Origin: an uncultured Christensenellaceae bacterium
GTDB lineage: Bacteria; Bacillota; Clostridia; Christensenellales; Borkfalkiaceae
NCBI GenBank assembly: GCA_910588465.1
Contig: CAJUOP010000027.1
Coordinates: 1-19,611, forward strand
Reading direction: 5' to 3'
DNA: 19,611 nt
The number at the start of each line of letters is the position of its first letter. Position 1 is the first letter of the stretch. A program made the translations under genes and the position numbers. Under the pieces are notes generated by a model. The model was not told the DNA's origin and ran no database searches. It saw only the letters and a list, made by a program, of their open reading frames with translations. This document shows positions 1 through 8,125 of this stretch, piece by piece.

Positions 1-108
1 ACTTCCGGCATATGTACTGCGGTTCTAAATCCGCTTCGGTTAGACCGATCAATGCGAGCCGCTTTGCTTTTTGGGCTTTTAGCATCATCACCGATTTCAA
101 GCGCCAAA

Positions 109-136
109 CCGCCGATAGAACAAATTATATCGGTGG
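109..136. terminator. Possible terminator hairpin beyond the operon end
   Basis: Positions 109-117 and 128-136 can form a 9-bp stem with a 10-nt loop. As plus-strand RNA all nine positions pair (one G-U); as minus-strand RNA one A-C mismatch breaks the stem. A short T-rich stretch follows on the plus side, and the sequence lies about 40 nt past the stop of the last operon gene. It could end the minus-strand operon, or a plus-strand gene entering from the left, or be chance. Apart from this hairpin I see no supportable gene in bases 1-174. Confidence 0.3.
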
Positions 137-174
137 CTTTTATTGATTATGCGCGAATTACAAAGGGTTTCGGT

Positions 175-2235
175 TCAATCCGAAAGCTCCACTTCGAAAA
201 AGCGCGCCTGATACTCGCTTGTAAATCGCACGGTGAACGATCGTTCCGCAACCGAAAATTCGGTTGGCAGCGTTTTGGGATAGCCCACTCGGGCGGACAC
301 AATTTTTTGGAAAAACGGAATCGTGAGCCCCCCCTGTCCGCCCAGATTCCATACGGCAAGGAATATTTGATTCCCGCTGCGCAGACCGCTCGCCGCATAT
401 TTTCTCCCGAAGCGGGTAAACCCCAACGGAAAATACGGCAACGCGACTTTTTTTACAGGCGTGAGCTTGCGGAAGTACGCAATCCCCTCCCGTAACAGCT
501 CCGTCTTTTCTTCGTTTAAAAGTTCGACGTGCCCCGCAAGGTGCATTCTGCCCAGAAGCGCGTTTACGGTGTTCATCACGACTTGCTCTCTGTCGATGTG
601 TTCTTCCACCCAGGCGCGGTCGGGATCGAACGGATCGCCGGGGGCGCCGAAGCCTGCTACGGGATAATTCCATACCGCCGCCTGCTCTGGAAGCACCGCA
701 GAGAGAATGTTTCCCGCAATGTACGGATATTTGCGGTAATCAATCTGATCGGAAGTGGAAATCATGGAAAAATGCGAAAGCGTGCAATAATCCATGCGCA
801 TTCCGCCAGAAGAACAGGTTTCGATCAGCACGTTCGGATAGGACGTCCGAATCGAATCGATCCATTCCAGATAGGCGCGGCGGTCGTTTTCCAGTCCTTC
901 GCCGAAGCTTCCGTCCGCAACGTCCGCGCCGACGCCGATATCCTGATTGTAATCCATCTTGATATAGTCCGCGCCGTAGTCCTCCGTCATGCGACGAATC
1001 GTTTTGTTGAGATACGCTCGCACCTTCGGATGATTGAAATCCAGAAAATACCTACCCATCACGCAGATCTTTCTGCCGTGACGGTGCAGAAAACATTCGT
1101 CGCCGTAATAGTCGAGCATCTCTTTGCACAGATATCCCACGATTTCCGGCTCGATCCAAAGCCCCGCCTTCATGCCGTGCGCGCGGATCGCATCGGTAAC
1201 GGCGCGGACCCCGTGCGGAAAACGCGCCTTACTCTCCTTCCAGCGTCCTACGTAAGGATAAATAACTTTTCCGCCTTCCTCATCGTGCCAGCCGCAATCG
1301 ATCACATAATAATCCGCACCCGTTTTCGCAACAGCGGGAATGTATTTTTTCGTATTCTCTTCCGCGGGACTATCCCAAGACAAGTGCATATATTCGTTAA
1401 AAATAATTGGCAAATCGGCGTCCGCTGCGCTTTTTCCCGCAATCAGCCTGCGGTATTCCGACATTTCGCCGATCACGCCGTTCAGGCTATCCGAAACGCA
1501 CAGCGCGACCGCAACGGAGCGGTAGCTTCCCCGAGGAGCAAGCGTCTTTGTCCAATCGCCGAACGTTCCGTTTGCCCCACCCAAGTACAGATAGAGCGAT
1601 TTTGTTTCGCCCGTTTTTCGATCGCCGATTTCGTAATACCAGGAAGCGTTGCTTTCGATCTGGAACATCGTAAACTTGCCGTGCGATTCCAAAATCCCCT
1701 GCGGAAGTTCTTCCTTGGTAGACCAGCTACCGATATTCGAACAGCCGATCCTGTTCTGTCCCACGGCAAACGCGTCGGTGACGCCGAGTTCGGCAAGGGA
1801 AGCTCGACGCGGCTGACATTCCGCATGGTGACTCTGTAAAAAACGGTAGAAATAGATATTTTCCGCATCGTCGCATCCTCCGCAAAATCCGGAGTAAACA
1901 AAGGACGAAACCTCGTCCAGCATAATCGGACGATCGGAAATGTTTTCCACTTCCGTATAGATCCGCACGACGCCGCTTTGGCGATAAGTAAAGAAATGCG
2001 TGCGCGCTTCGACCGATTTGCTACGCTGCACGATGACAAGCTGATTCCCGCGGATTTCGTGCGAAACGTATTTAAAAGCAAACGATTCCGATGAGCAAAT
2101 CATCTTATTCCCGAAATGACTGTCTCTGTTTCCGCCGACAACGTTTACTTCCGCAAACCCTTCGTCGCATCCTTCCGCAAAACGGATACTGTCGCCCGAA
2201 ACGCGGAACCGCAGAAATCCGAATTGAAAGTCCAT
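175..2235 (-). CDS. GH36-family alpha-galactosidase
   Basis: A 686-aa cytoplasmic enzyme (no signal peptide) that should hydrolyse terminal alpha-galactosyl residues from imported oligosaccharides. It shows the family layout: an N-terminal beta-sandwich, then a TIM barrel with DCGWH at about 313-317, WIEPE at 360-364, the nucleophile block IKMDYN with Asp428, CSSGG at 474-478 and the acid/base block STSDQ with Asp496, then a C-terminal beta domain. The length fits bacterial GH36 (about 700 aa). The open frame extends 32 codons further upstream, but I place the start at 2235 because a strong GGAGGAG ribosome binding site sits just before that ATG and the extension overlaps the preceding gene. 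It is the last gene of the operon, 34 nt after the propeller gene. The nucleophile motif has KMDYN where many GH36 enzymes have KWDMN, so fine specificity is uncertain. Confidence 0.93.
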   Translation of the reverse strand: MDFQFGFLRFRVSGDSIRFAEGCDEGFAEVNVVGGNRDSHFGNKMICSSESFAFKYVSHEIRGNQLVIVQRSKSVEARTHFFTYRQSGVVRIYTEVENISDRPIMLDEVSSFVYSGFCGGCDDAENIYFYRFLQSHHAECQPRRASLAELGVTDAFAVGQNRIGCSNIGSWSTKEELPQGILESHGKFTMFQIESNASWYYEIGDRKTGETKSLYLYLGGANGTFGDWTKTLAPRGSYRSVAVALCVSDSLNGVIGEMSEYRRLIAGKSAADADLPIIFNEYMHLSWDSPAEENTKKYIPAVAKTGADYYVIDCGWHDEEGGKVIYPYVGRWKESKARFPHGVRAVTDAIRAHGMKAGLWIEPEIVGYLCKEMLDYYGDECFLHRHGRKICVMGRYFLDFNHPKVRAYLNKTIRRMTEDYGADYIKMDYNQDIGVGADVADGSFGEGLENDRRAYLEWIDSIRTSYPNVLIETCSSGGMRMDYCTLSHFSMISTSDQIDYRKYPYIAGNILSAVLPEQAAVWNYPVAGFGAPGDPFDPDRAWVEEHIDREQVVMNTVNALLGRMHLAGHVELLNEEKTELLREGIAYFRKLTPVKKVALPYFPLGFTRFGRKYAASGLRSGNQIFLAVWNLGGQGGLTIPFFQKIVSARVGYPKTLPTEFSVAERSFTVRFTSEYQARFFEVELSD

Positions 2236-2269
2236 ATGGTCTCCTCCTGCAAAAGCGCAGTTACGTTTA

Positions 2270-3421
2270 TTATGCCCGCAAGCTCTTGTCGGGCGACTTT
2301 TTGTGAAACGTAAGCGGATATTCCAGGACATCCGTCGCGTTATGGTTCAACAACGCGGAAACGTTACCGTTCAACTCGTTCACGGACAGCCGTTTGCTGT
2401 CCGACACCAGCGATATGTAATGATTGCCGAAATATCCGCTCTTCCCTTTGTACGGGATCCGTACGGGATCGCTCCAATGCAACAAATCTTCGCCTGTACG
2501 GAATTCCGCATAATCCGCCACGAACTCGTTTACGGGATTTTGCCCCCGCCGCACGTTCGTGGAAGTCATCACGTACGCCTTAATCGATTCGAAATAAACG
2601 ATCCGTGCATGCCAAGCGTATTCCACGACAGGAGATTCTTTGCCGAAATTTCCCGCTTCGCAAAAGCTTCCGTTGTAATATTTTACAAAATCGCCGATTA
2701 CGCCGTCTTCGCGAATACGGCTACGCGCCATATAAAGGTCGCACCGCTCTGCCTCGCCGGTCTGCGCGTCCACCGACACAATGTTATACAGCAGATACAT
2801 AAAGCCGTCCTTCTCGTTCACGAACAGCGTAAAATCCCCGCTGCCGAGCGATACGACTTGATTCAATTGCCCGATCACGTTTACGCCGTCGGGATTAAAG
2901 TACTTGCTGAAACAGACCTGTTCGGCAGTCAGCACCCAACGGGAGAAATTCCAGTTTTTCCCCTCGTCGTCCGAATACATCAGCCCGATATGGCGAAAGT
3001 CCGGTTCTCCTTCCCCCTCGCCGCGCACAACGTATCCGCTTCCCTGGCAGTTCCAACCCGTTTCGTTATGGAAAAAAGCAAAAAAGCGATGCGTATTCGG
3101 GCAGATATACAGACCCATGGGCCAAATCGAACCGCGGGATTGAATTCCTTCGGGATATTTGATCCCGCAAAAAGCCTCACCTGCTTTGCCCGTTTTAAAT
3201 TCGGTACGGATGGCATATACCTCCCGCAAGTCGTTGAAGCAAGTCCCCTTAAACATACCGATATGCCCTGCATGCGTATGTCCGCTGATTGCCCAAAGCG
3301 TGCCGTCCTTATCGCGGTACATGGGCAGCGTGCCGTCCTGATAGATTCCCTTCTCGTTCGTGAAAACGGTTTTCCGCGCCTCTCCCACGAGAATGTCGTA
3401 ATCTTTTAAAATATTTTCCAT
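2270..3421 (-). CDS. Beta-propeller protein with Asp box, putative glycosidase
   Basis: A 383-aa protein without signal peptide, so probably cytoplasmic. It has the repeating beta-strand texture of a propeller fold, with one clear Asp box (SDDEGKNW, residues 150-157) of the S-x-D-x-G-x-x-W type known from sialidases and other BNR-repeat proteins. Phrases such as MARSRIREDG (231-240), GKESPVVEY (260-268) and GNHYISLVSD (332-341) recall propeller glycoside hydrolases of the sialidase and GH43-like superfamilies, but I do not recognise the family and cannot name catalytic residues. The ATG at 3421 is preceded by GGGAGGA at good spacing. It lies 46 nt after the transporter gene and 34 nt before the alpha-galactosidase gene, so a role in intracellular breakdown of the same imported glycan is likely. 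A non-enzymatic binding role is also possible. Confidence 0.7.
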   Translation of the reverse strand: MENILKDYDILVGEARKTVFTNEKGIYQDGTLPMYRDKDGTLWAISGHTHAGHIGMFKGTCFNDLREVYAIRTEFKTGKAGEAFCGIKYPEGIQSRGSIWPMGLYICPNTHRFFAFFHNETGWNCQGSGYVVRGEGEGEPDFRHIGLMYSDDEGKNWNFSRWVLTAEQVCFSKYFNPDGVNVIGQLNQVVSLGSGDFTLFVNEKDGFMYLLYNIVSVDAQTGEAERCDLYMARSRIREDGVIGDFVKYYNGSFCEAGNFGKESPVVEYAWHARIVYFESIKAYVMTSTNVRRGQNPVNEFVADYAEFRTGEDLLHWSDPVRIPYKGKSGYFGNHYISLVSDSKRLSVNELNGNVSALLNHNATDVLEYPLTFHKKSPDKSLRA

Positions 3422-3467
3422 TGATTCCTCCCGCCGTGTCGTCCGACGTTCTTTTTATTTGCGATTT

Positions 3468-4379
3468 TTATATATTCATAATAATGGTAGAAATAAGACC
3501 TACGAAAAATCCCGCGATCTGCCATTTATTCAACTTTTCGCGGAACGCGAAGAGCGAAACCGAAAAAGTAAGCACCAGGCTGACTCCGCATATCGTGGAA
3601 AAGACAATTTGCGCCGCCAGCAATTTTACCGAAATCATCACGAGAAGATTTAACGCCGCATTGGCAACCCCGCACAAAAGCGCGATCCACCAACCGCGTC
3701 TGAAATTGAACGCGACTGTTTCCCTTCCGTTTTTCAACGATACCGCCACCGCCGCCGCGCTGAACACAAACACGACGATCATGGCTACCATCATGAATTC
3801 GCTGCGGTACAGTCCTTCCGAAGCGGTTTGCTGATAGGTTTGAAGCACGGACGCCGCGCCGTTGCTCAGCATTGCCAAAAGCGCAAAAATCACCCATAAA
3901 AACCCTTTTTTCCTTCCCGCCTTCGCTTCGGCGGAATTTTCCCGCGCCGCTTCGGTATTTGCAGCTCTTACGTCCTTTTTGCCGATTAAAAACACGGCGA
4001 CGATTAAAAGAGCCAGTCCGACGTAAAAAAGAGCGCCTGGGTAAGAGCGGTAAAAGAAAATACCGAACAGCGTAGGAATCAACAGCGAATACGCCATAAT
4101 CAGCGAAACCAGCGAAACGTATCCCGTACGCAACGCCGACAGAAGCAACGCAACGCTCATGCAATAACAAATTCCGTAAACGGCGCCCGTTATAAAGGTG
4201 AGCGGATCATAGAAAAAAGAAAATTTTCCGTAGGCGAGAAAGAAGAAGAACACAACGGCGGACACCAAAAGCGTATAGCAGAACGGATTGGGTTGTTTTA
4301 CTCTACGGTTGTAACATTCCCCTCCCACACTGAACGCCGCATTGAAAACCGACGCGAAAACGACTGCAAGATAACCCAT
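3468..4379 (-). CDS. EamA/DMT-superfamily membrane transporter
   Basis: A 303-aa polytopic membrane protein of the drug/metabolite transporter type. About ten hydrophobic segments are visible in two halves of five, separated by a charged cytoplasmic loop rich in Lys, Arg, Ala and Glu near residues 135-160. This matches the two-EamA-domain layout of about 300 aa. The frame can be read from a TTG at 4406, but the ATG at 4379 is preferred: GAGGAAG lies about 12 nt upstream of it and the first membrane segment starts right after. The substrate cannot be read from sequence. Its place inside a glycan operon suggests a sugar, sugar derivative or a product of the pathway, either taken up or exported. 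A stable hairpin (4411-4441) separates it from the preceding lipoprotein gene. Confidence 0.85.
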   Translation of the reverse strand: MGYLAVVFASVFNAAFSVGGECYNRRVKQPNPFCYTLLVSAVVFFFFLAYGKFSFFYDPLTFITGAVYGICYCMSVALLLSALRTGYVSLVSLIMAYSLLIPTLFGIFFYRSYPGALFYVGLALLIVAVFLIGKKDVRAANTEAARENSAEAKAGRKKGFLWVIFALLAMLSNGAASVLQTYQQTASEGLYRSEFMMVAMIVVFVFSAAAVAVSLKNGRETVAFNFRRGWWIALLCGVANAALNLLVMISVKLLAAQIVFSTICGVSLVLTFSVSLFAFREKLNKWQIAGFFVGLISTIIMNI

Positions 4380-4410
4380 ATTTTTTCTGTCTTCCTCATT
4401 TCCCAAAGTT

Positions 4411-4441
4411 CCGTCCGCCCTGCTCCCCGCAGGTCGGACGG
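4411..4441 (-). other. Intercistronic RNA hairpin
   Basis: A 7-bp GC-rich stem (4411-4417 with 4435-4441), one mismatch, then a 5-bp stem (4419-4423 with 4429-4433) and a 5-nt loop. It lies between the 916-aa lipoprotein stop and the transporter start. Only three Ts follow on the minus strand, so it is not a convincing intrinsic terminator. It may protect the upstream mRNA 3' end or partly attenuate the three distal genes. Confidence 0.55.
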
Positions 4442-4457
4442 CTTGGCTGCAATCAGT

Positions 4458-7100
4458 TTAGGCTTCTTCGTCCTTTAATAACACAATATCGTCAAGATAG
4501 AACGTGCCGATATCGGATGCCTGCGTAGGATTGAAATTAATGTAAATCTTTGCAATATGCGCAAGAATTTCTTCATATGTTCCCTTGCAAACAGAATTTT
4601 CCGTCAAGTCTATTACGACTCTGTGCCACTTGCCCGTCGTATAAGTTTGAGCGCCAAGCCAACAAGTAAAGACGTCGCCGTAATTCTCTTTCCAAATTTC
4701 TATCGTATATCCACCCGCACCGAACGTTACGCTATCGGCTTCGCTGTCAAAGTAGATCCAGAACGAAAGATAACGGTAGCCCGTAAGGTCGATATAGTTT
4801 TGAGCATAATCGCCCGCTTCCCAGTAACCGTTTCCGCTATCGAGCAAAGAATTAGGTTGCAAAATATACCCATACGCGCCATCGGGAGCACCGGTCTTCA
4901 TAGAAGACACCCCCCCGTGGGATTTCTCGTCGCTAACGATAAAACTCCCGCAACTCGTATCGCCGACGGATTTCTTTTCGAAATCGTCCAATACAAAGCG
5001 TTCCGCGGTTTTTACCTTCAATGTCTGCTCGCCCGCCGCAGAGGGCGCCTGCCCGTTCTTTGCCGGTCTCCTCGCCTGTACGGTATAGGTCGTATTCGGC
5101 TCCAACCCCGTAAAGGCTGCGTCCTTCTGCCATACCGCGGCTTCTTCGCCCGAAGCGTCAATCACGCGGTATTCGGTATCGTCCTCCGCTGCAAGCGTAA
5201 ACCCGTCGTCCAAAACAAGCGCCGCAGGATCGAGCGCGGGAGCCTCGGTGGGAACGTCGGTGCGGGGAGCGGAGACAATCATAAATTCCGCCGACGCCGT
5301 CCCTGCAAGATAATTTTCGGTTGCCGCCACCGTCGCCGTCACTTTGTAAGTGCCCACGGCGGAAGGAACCGTTTCGCTCGGTTCGTATTCGGTTTCTCCC
5401 GTGCCCTCGTACGTAAAGGTAACATTTCCGCCCATATTCCCCGTAACCACGGGTTGGGTAGCCGTTTCGCCGAAGCGGAAATCTTCCATCGTCACGGTAA
5501 ACTCGTTCGCCGCCTTGGCAATTACGAGCGTCGCCTCTTTTACGGGTACGCGATAAAACGCGTTGCCCGTAAGCGTAATCGAAACGGCGTATTTGCCTAC
5601 GCCCGTAGGAGCGGTTTGGCTCCCCGCATAATCGGTGCCGTCGATCCCCGCATAGGTAATGCTAAGAGTTCCGCCGCCCAGCGGCTTCGTCACCGTAAGC
5701 GTAATCGGAGAACCGGTATACACGGCGTTTATCGCGCCGCTCTCCTCGCCCGTTACGACAAGCTCTCTTTCTTCCAGTTCCACGTCGGCAAGCGCTTCGA
5801 TATCGTCGAGATAGAACGTACCGATTTGTTCTTCTACGTCATAACCGCCAATGCCGTAAGGATTAAAATTGAGATAAATTTTGGTAATCTGTTCCAAAAT
5901 TCCGTCAAAATCGCCGCGCAAAACTTCCGTTTTCGTCATATCGACCACGATCCTCTGCCAGGAACCGCAAGGAATCGTCTTTTCTCCGAGCCAACAGTTA
6001 AATACGTCGTTTCCGTTCCAGATTTCAAGCGTTCCGCCGTTGAACGTAACGCTTTCGGTATTCTTTTCGAAATAAATCCAAAAGGATAAATAGCGATAGC
6101 CGGTAAGGTCTACCCAGTTATGATCGAAACTTCCTTCCTGCCAATAACCGCCGTAGGGATTGCCGTTATCGTCCCGCTCCACCAAAAACTGAGGGTGCAG
6201 AATATATCCGCCGCCGTCTTTTTGACGCGTTTTCAGCGAAAACGTTCCACTGTGAGCCTGTTCGGTGCTCGCAATAAAGTTGCCCATGCCTTCGCCGTTC
6301 GTGCGGCGTTCGAAATCTTCGAGCAGACCGCCCTTCATCGTCTTGACTTCCAGCTTCTTTTCGCCCGCGGCCGAAGCGCTGTGCTCGGCGTCGGCAGATC
6401 TTCTCGCTTCTACAAAATAAGTCGTGTTCTGTTTCAGCCCCGTAAATTCCGCTTCCGTCTGCCAATCGGAAACCGCAGCGCCGTCCTCATCGACAACTCG
6501 GTATTCGGTATCCGCCTCGGGCACGATCCGGAAACAATCGTTTAATACTTTCACCGAAGAATCGAGTACGGGCGCCTCGGTAGGAACGTCTGTACGCGGA
6601 GGCAGCGTTATTTCAAATGCGGCGGTCGCGGATCCTGCAAGATAATTTTCGGTTGCCGCCGCCGTTGCCGTAACCCGATACGTTCCCGCTTCCGTGGGCG
6701 CGGTTGCGCTTGTTTCGTAGTCGGTAACGCCCGTTCCTTCGTATACAAAGCTCAACTCGCCCCCTTTGTTGCCCGTAACCACGGGTTGGGAAACGGTTCC
6801 GCCGAACACGTAACCGGCAATCGTAACCGTAAAGATATTTTCCGCCTTGGCAATCACGAGCGTAACTTCCAGGGAATACGGATTATAAGTTTCGTCTCCC
6901 GCATAAGTAATGCTCACGGTATATTTGCCTGCGTCGGTGGGCGCAGTCGCGCTCTCTTCGTAAACTGTTCCGTCCGTTCCGACATACGTTACCGCAAACG
7001 CAACGTCCTGCTCGCTCGCGTAGTTCACTTCAATCGGCGCGCCGCTGTATGTGGCGCTCACCGCGCCGTTCTGCGCGCTGGACACCGTAACCGACAAATC
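4458..7100 (-). repeat. Long tandem intragenic duplication
   Basis: Two units of about 1.32-1.33 kb within the 916-aa lipoprotein gene. Protein landmarks recur 440-444 residues apart (ENYLAG at 187 and 631, YRYLSFWIYF at 371 and 811). At DNA level a 27-nt tract is identical at 5302-5328 and 6634-6660, exactly 1332 nt apart, and others are nearly identical (around 5445-5458 and 6776-6790). The units are otherwise diverged. Confidence 0.85.
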
Positions 7101-7208
7101 CTTTTTTACCTCGGGTCCCCCGTCGCAGGCGGCAAACACACCCGCCGTTACCGCCATCGCCGCAACCATTCCCAGCACGGCAACCTTCTTCGTCTTGTTC
7201 CTTTTCAT
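4458..7208 (-). CDS. Large surface lipoprotein, duplicated Ig/Fn3/binding modules
   Basis: A 916-aa predicted lipoprotein: Lys-rich n-region, hydrophobic core, and FAAC with Cys28 as lipidation site. The mature protein is two copies of one four-module unit. Copy one runs about 38-472 and copy two about 482-912. Each has two MBG-like Ig modules (endings like TLVIAKAENIF and ENYLAGSATAAFEI), one Fn3-like module (TEAP...NTTY.V.ARR, about 207-290 and 650-735), and a jelly-roll-like module of about 175 aa containing DFE near its start, YRYLSFWIYF (371-380 and 811-820) and GTFYLDDI at its end. No catalytic motif is seen, so a non-enzymatic glycan-binding role is inferred, like surface glycan-binding proteins in other utilisation loci. 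The start has AAGGGG upstream. It lies 16 nt after the 295-aa enzyme-like gene. Ligand unknown. Confidence 0.8.
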   Translation of the reverse strand: MKRNKTKKVAVLGMVAAMAVTAGVFAACDGGPEVKKDLSVTVSSAQNGAVSATYSGAPIEVNYASEQDVAFAVTYVGTDGTVYEESATAPTDAGKYTVSITYAGDETYNPYSLEVTLVIAKAENIFTVTIAGYVFGGTVSQPVVTGNKGGELSFVYEGTGVTDYETSATAPTEAGTYRVTATAAATENYLAGSATAAFEITLPPRTDVPTEAPVLDSSVKVLNDCFRIVPEADTEYRVVDEDGAAVSDWQTEAEFTGLKQNTTYFVEARRSADAEHSASAAGEKKLEVKTMKGGLLEDFERRTNGEGMGNFIASTEQAHSGTFSLKTRQKDGGGYILHPQFLVERDDNGNPYGGYWQEGSFDHNWVDLTGYRYLSFWIYFEKNTESVTFNGGTLEIWNGNDVFNCWLGEKTIPCGSWQRIVVDMTKTEVLRGDFDGILEQITKIYLNFNPYGIGGYDVEEQIGTFYLDDIEALADVELEERELVVTGEESGAINAVYTGSPITLTVTKPLGGGTLSITYAGIDGTDYAGSQTAPTGVGKYAVSITLTGNAFYRVPVKEATLVIAKAANEFTVTMEDFRFGETATQPVVTGNMGGNVTFTYEGTGETEYEPSETVPSAVGTYKVTATVAATENYLAGTASAEFMIVSAPRTDVPTEAPALDPAALVLDDGFTLAAEDDTEYRVIDASGEEAAVWQKDAAFTGLEPNTTYTVQARRPAKNGQAPSAAGEQTLKVKTAERFVLDDFEKKSVGDTSCGSFIVSDEKSHGGVSSMKTGAPDGAYGYILQPNSLLDSGNGYWEAGDYAQNYIDLTGYRYLSFWIYFDSEADSVTFGAGGYTIEIWKENYGDVFTCWLGAQTYTTGKWHRVVIDLTENSVCKGTYEEILAHIAKIYINFNPTQASDIGTFYLDDIVLLKDEEA

Positions 7209-7224
7209 AATTTACCCCTTATTT

Positions 7225-8112
7225 TTATTTTTTACCGACGCATTCTTTCCCGATGGAATGAATTTCGTTGCGTAATTCCGTCCAATTGACATCGCCTTTT
7301 TCCTGTCCGAAAAGGTGATCCAGTCCTATATTCCCCAGCGCTTCCACTTCGCGGGGGAACGTATAGTAAGTAAAACACATCAATCCTCCCGGATTCTTTT
7401 CCTTTTTCAGTAACTCGTAACAACCGCGCAAGTGATCCAGGCAGTGCTGCTCGTCTTTATCGCCTCGATAGTTCATTACGCACGGAACATACCAAACGCG
7501 CAGATCGTCGCGGTTGCCGAGCCGCTCTTTCATCTGCGTTGCGATATGCTCGTATTTCCAATCGAACGGGTGATACATATCGAACGCAACGTCGGTTAAA
7601 TACTTCCCCGCTTCGGGCGTAACGGGCAGAACATTCCCCGTCGTCCAAATATCGGGCGCAACGCCCGCCACCGAGAAACAGCAAAAAATCCGTTTGCCCT
7701 TCCACGCCTTTGCCAGATATCCCGTCGCTTTTTTAAAGTCTTCGAGCGTGATCCCGTTCAAAAGCGGTTCATCGATGTAAAAACCCTCGATCGCCTCGTC
7801 GCAGCCGAGCGACTTTAAGAAAGCGACCTTCTCGTCGACGATTTGTTGCCATTCATCCGCAAGCACGCACTTTACGTCGTATTCCTCACCGACGTCCACC
7901 ATCTTCTGGAATTTTACGTGGCGGAAAATCCATTGAAAAAAGGATACGTAAACCTTTTTCCCCTTTGCGGCGATTTCCTTTACCATATCGATTGAAACGG
8001 GGTCTTCGGGACTGCTCTCCGAAAGAAACACGTTTATGTAATCGCTTTGCAACAGTTCGTCGAATACGTCGGGATAAACGTTTTTCGCCGTATGAAATAT
8101 GCCGAAATACAT
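7225..8112 (-). CDS. Putative cytoplasmic TIM-barrel glycosidase
   Basis: A 295-aa protein without signal peptide. It aligns by eye over its whole length with residues about 45-305 of the neighbouring 686-aa lipoprotein. Shared blocks are GIFH/GMYH near the N-terminus, NVFL (27-30), FYIDEPLL (111-118), FSVAGVAPD/FSAAGISTE (146-154), FDMY/FDIY (177-180), VMNYRGD/VMNYRGR (212-218) and EVEALGNIG/EVENIGNIG (255-263). Alternating strand-and-helix texture and acidic residues at strand ends suggest a TIM-barrel glycosidase-like fold, with Asp114-Glu115 as candidate catalytic acids. The Y-x-DEP pattern reminds me of uncharacterised glycosidase-like families, but I cannot assign a named one. It has an excellent AAGGAGG site overlapping the end of the preceding gene (13-nt gap), so translation is probably coupled. 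Likely role: acting inside the cell on what the lipoprotein paralogue releases. Confidence 0.72.
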   Translation of the reverse strand: MYFGIFHTAKNVYPDVFDELLQSDYINVFLSESSPEDPVSIDMVKEIAAKGKKVYVSFFQWIFRHVKFQKMVDVGEEYDVKCVLADEWQQIVDEKVAFLKSLGCDEAIEGFYIDEPLLNGITLEDFKKATGYLAKAWKGKRIFCCFSVAGVAPDIWTTGNVLPVTPEAGKYLTDVAFDMYHPFDWKYEHIATQMKERLGNRDDLRVWYVPCVMNYRGDKDEQHCLDHLRGCYELLKKEKNPGGLMCFTYYTFPREVEALGNIGLDHLFGQEKGDVNWTELRNEIHSIGKECVGKK

Positions 8113-8125
8113 GATTGAAACCTCC

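Noticed and set aside
52..495. Open frame on the plus strand at the left edge, starting with a hydrophobic stretch
   Set aside because: It has no ribosome binding site and runs mostly antisense to the clearly coding alpha-galactosidase gene; the signal-like start is probably chance.
529..1839. 436-codon plus-strand frame
   Set aside because: Fully antisense to the GH36 gene; composition (many His, Arg, Ile) is that of a reverse-complement shadow.
2236..2331. 32-codon N-terminal extension of the alpha-galactosidase
   Set aside because: It overlaps the end of the preceding gene, while the internal ATG at 2235 has a near-perfect ribosome binding site.
2303..3409. 368-codon plus-strand frame
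   Set aside because: Antisense across the propeller gene, with no ribosome binding site and no recognisable domain.
4557..6089. 510-codon plus-strand frame
   Set aside because: Antisense to the 916-aa lipoprotein, whose lipobox, repeats and RBS make it the real gene.
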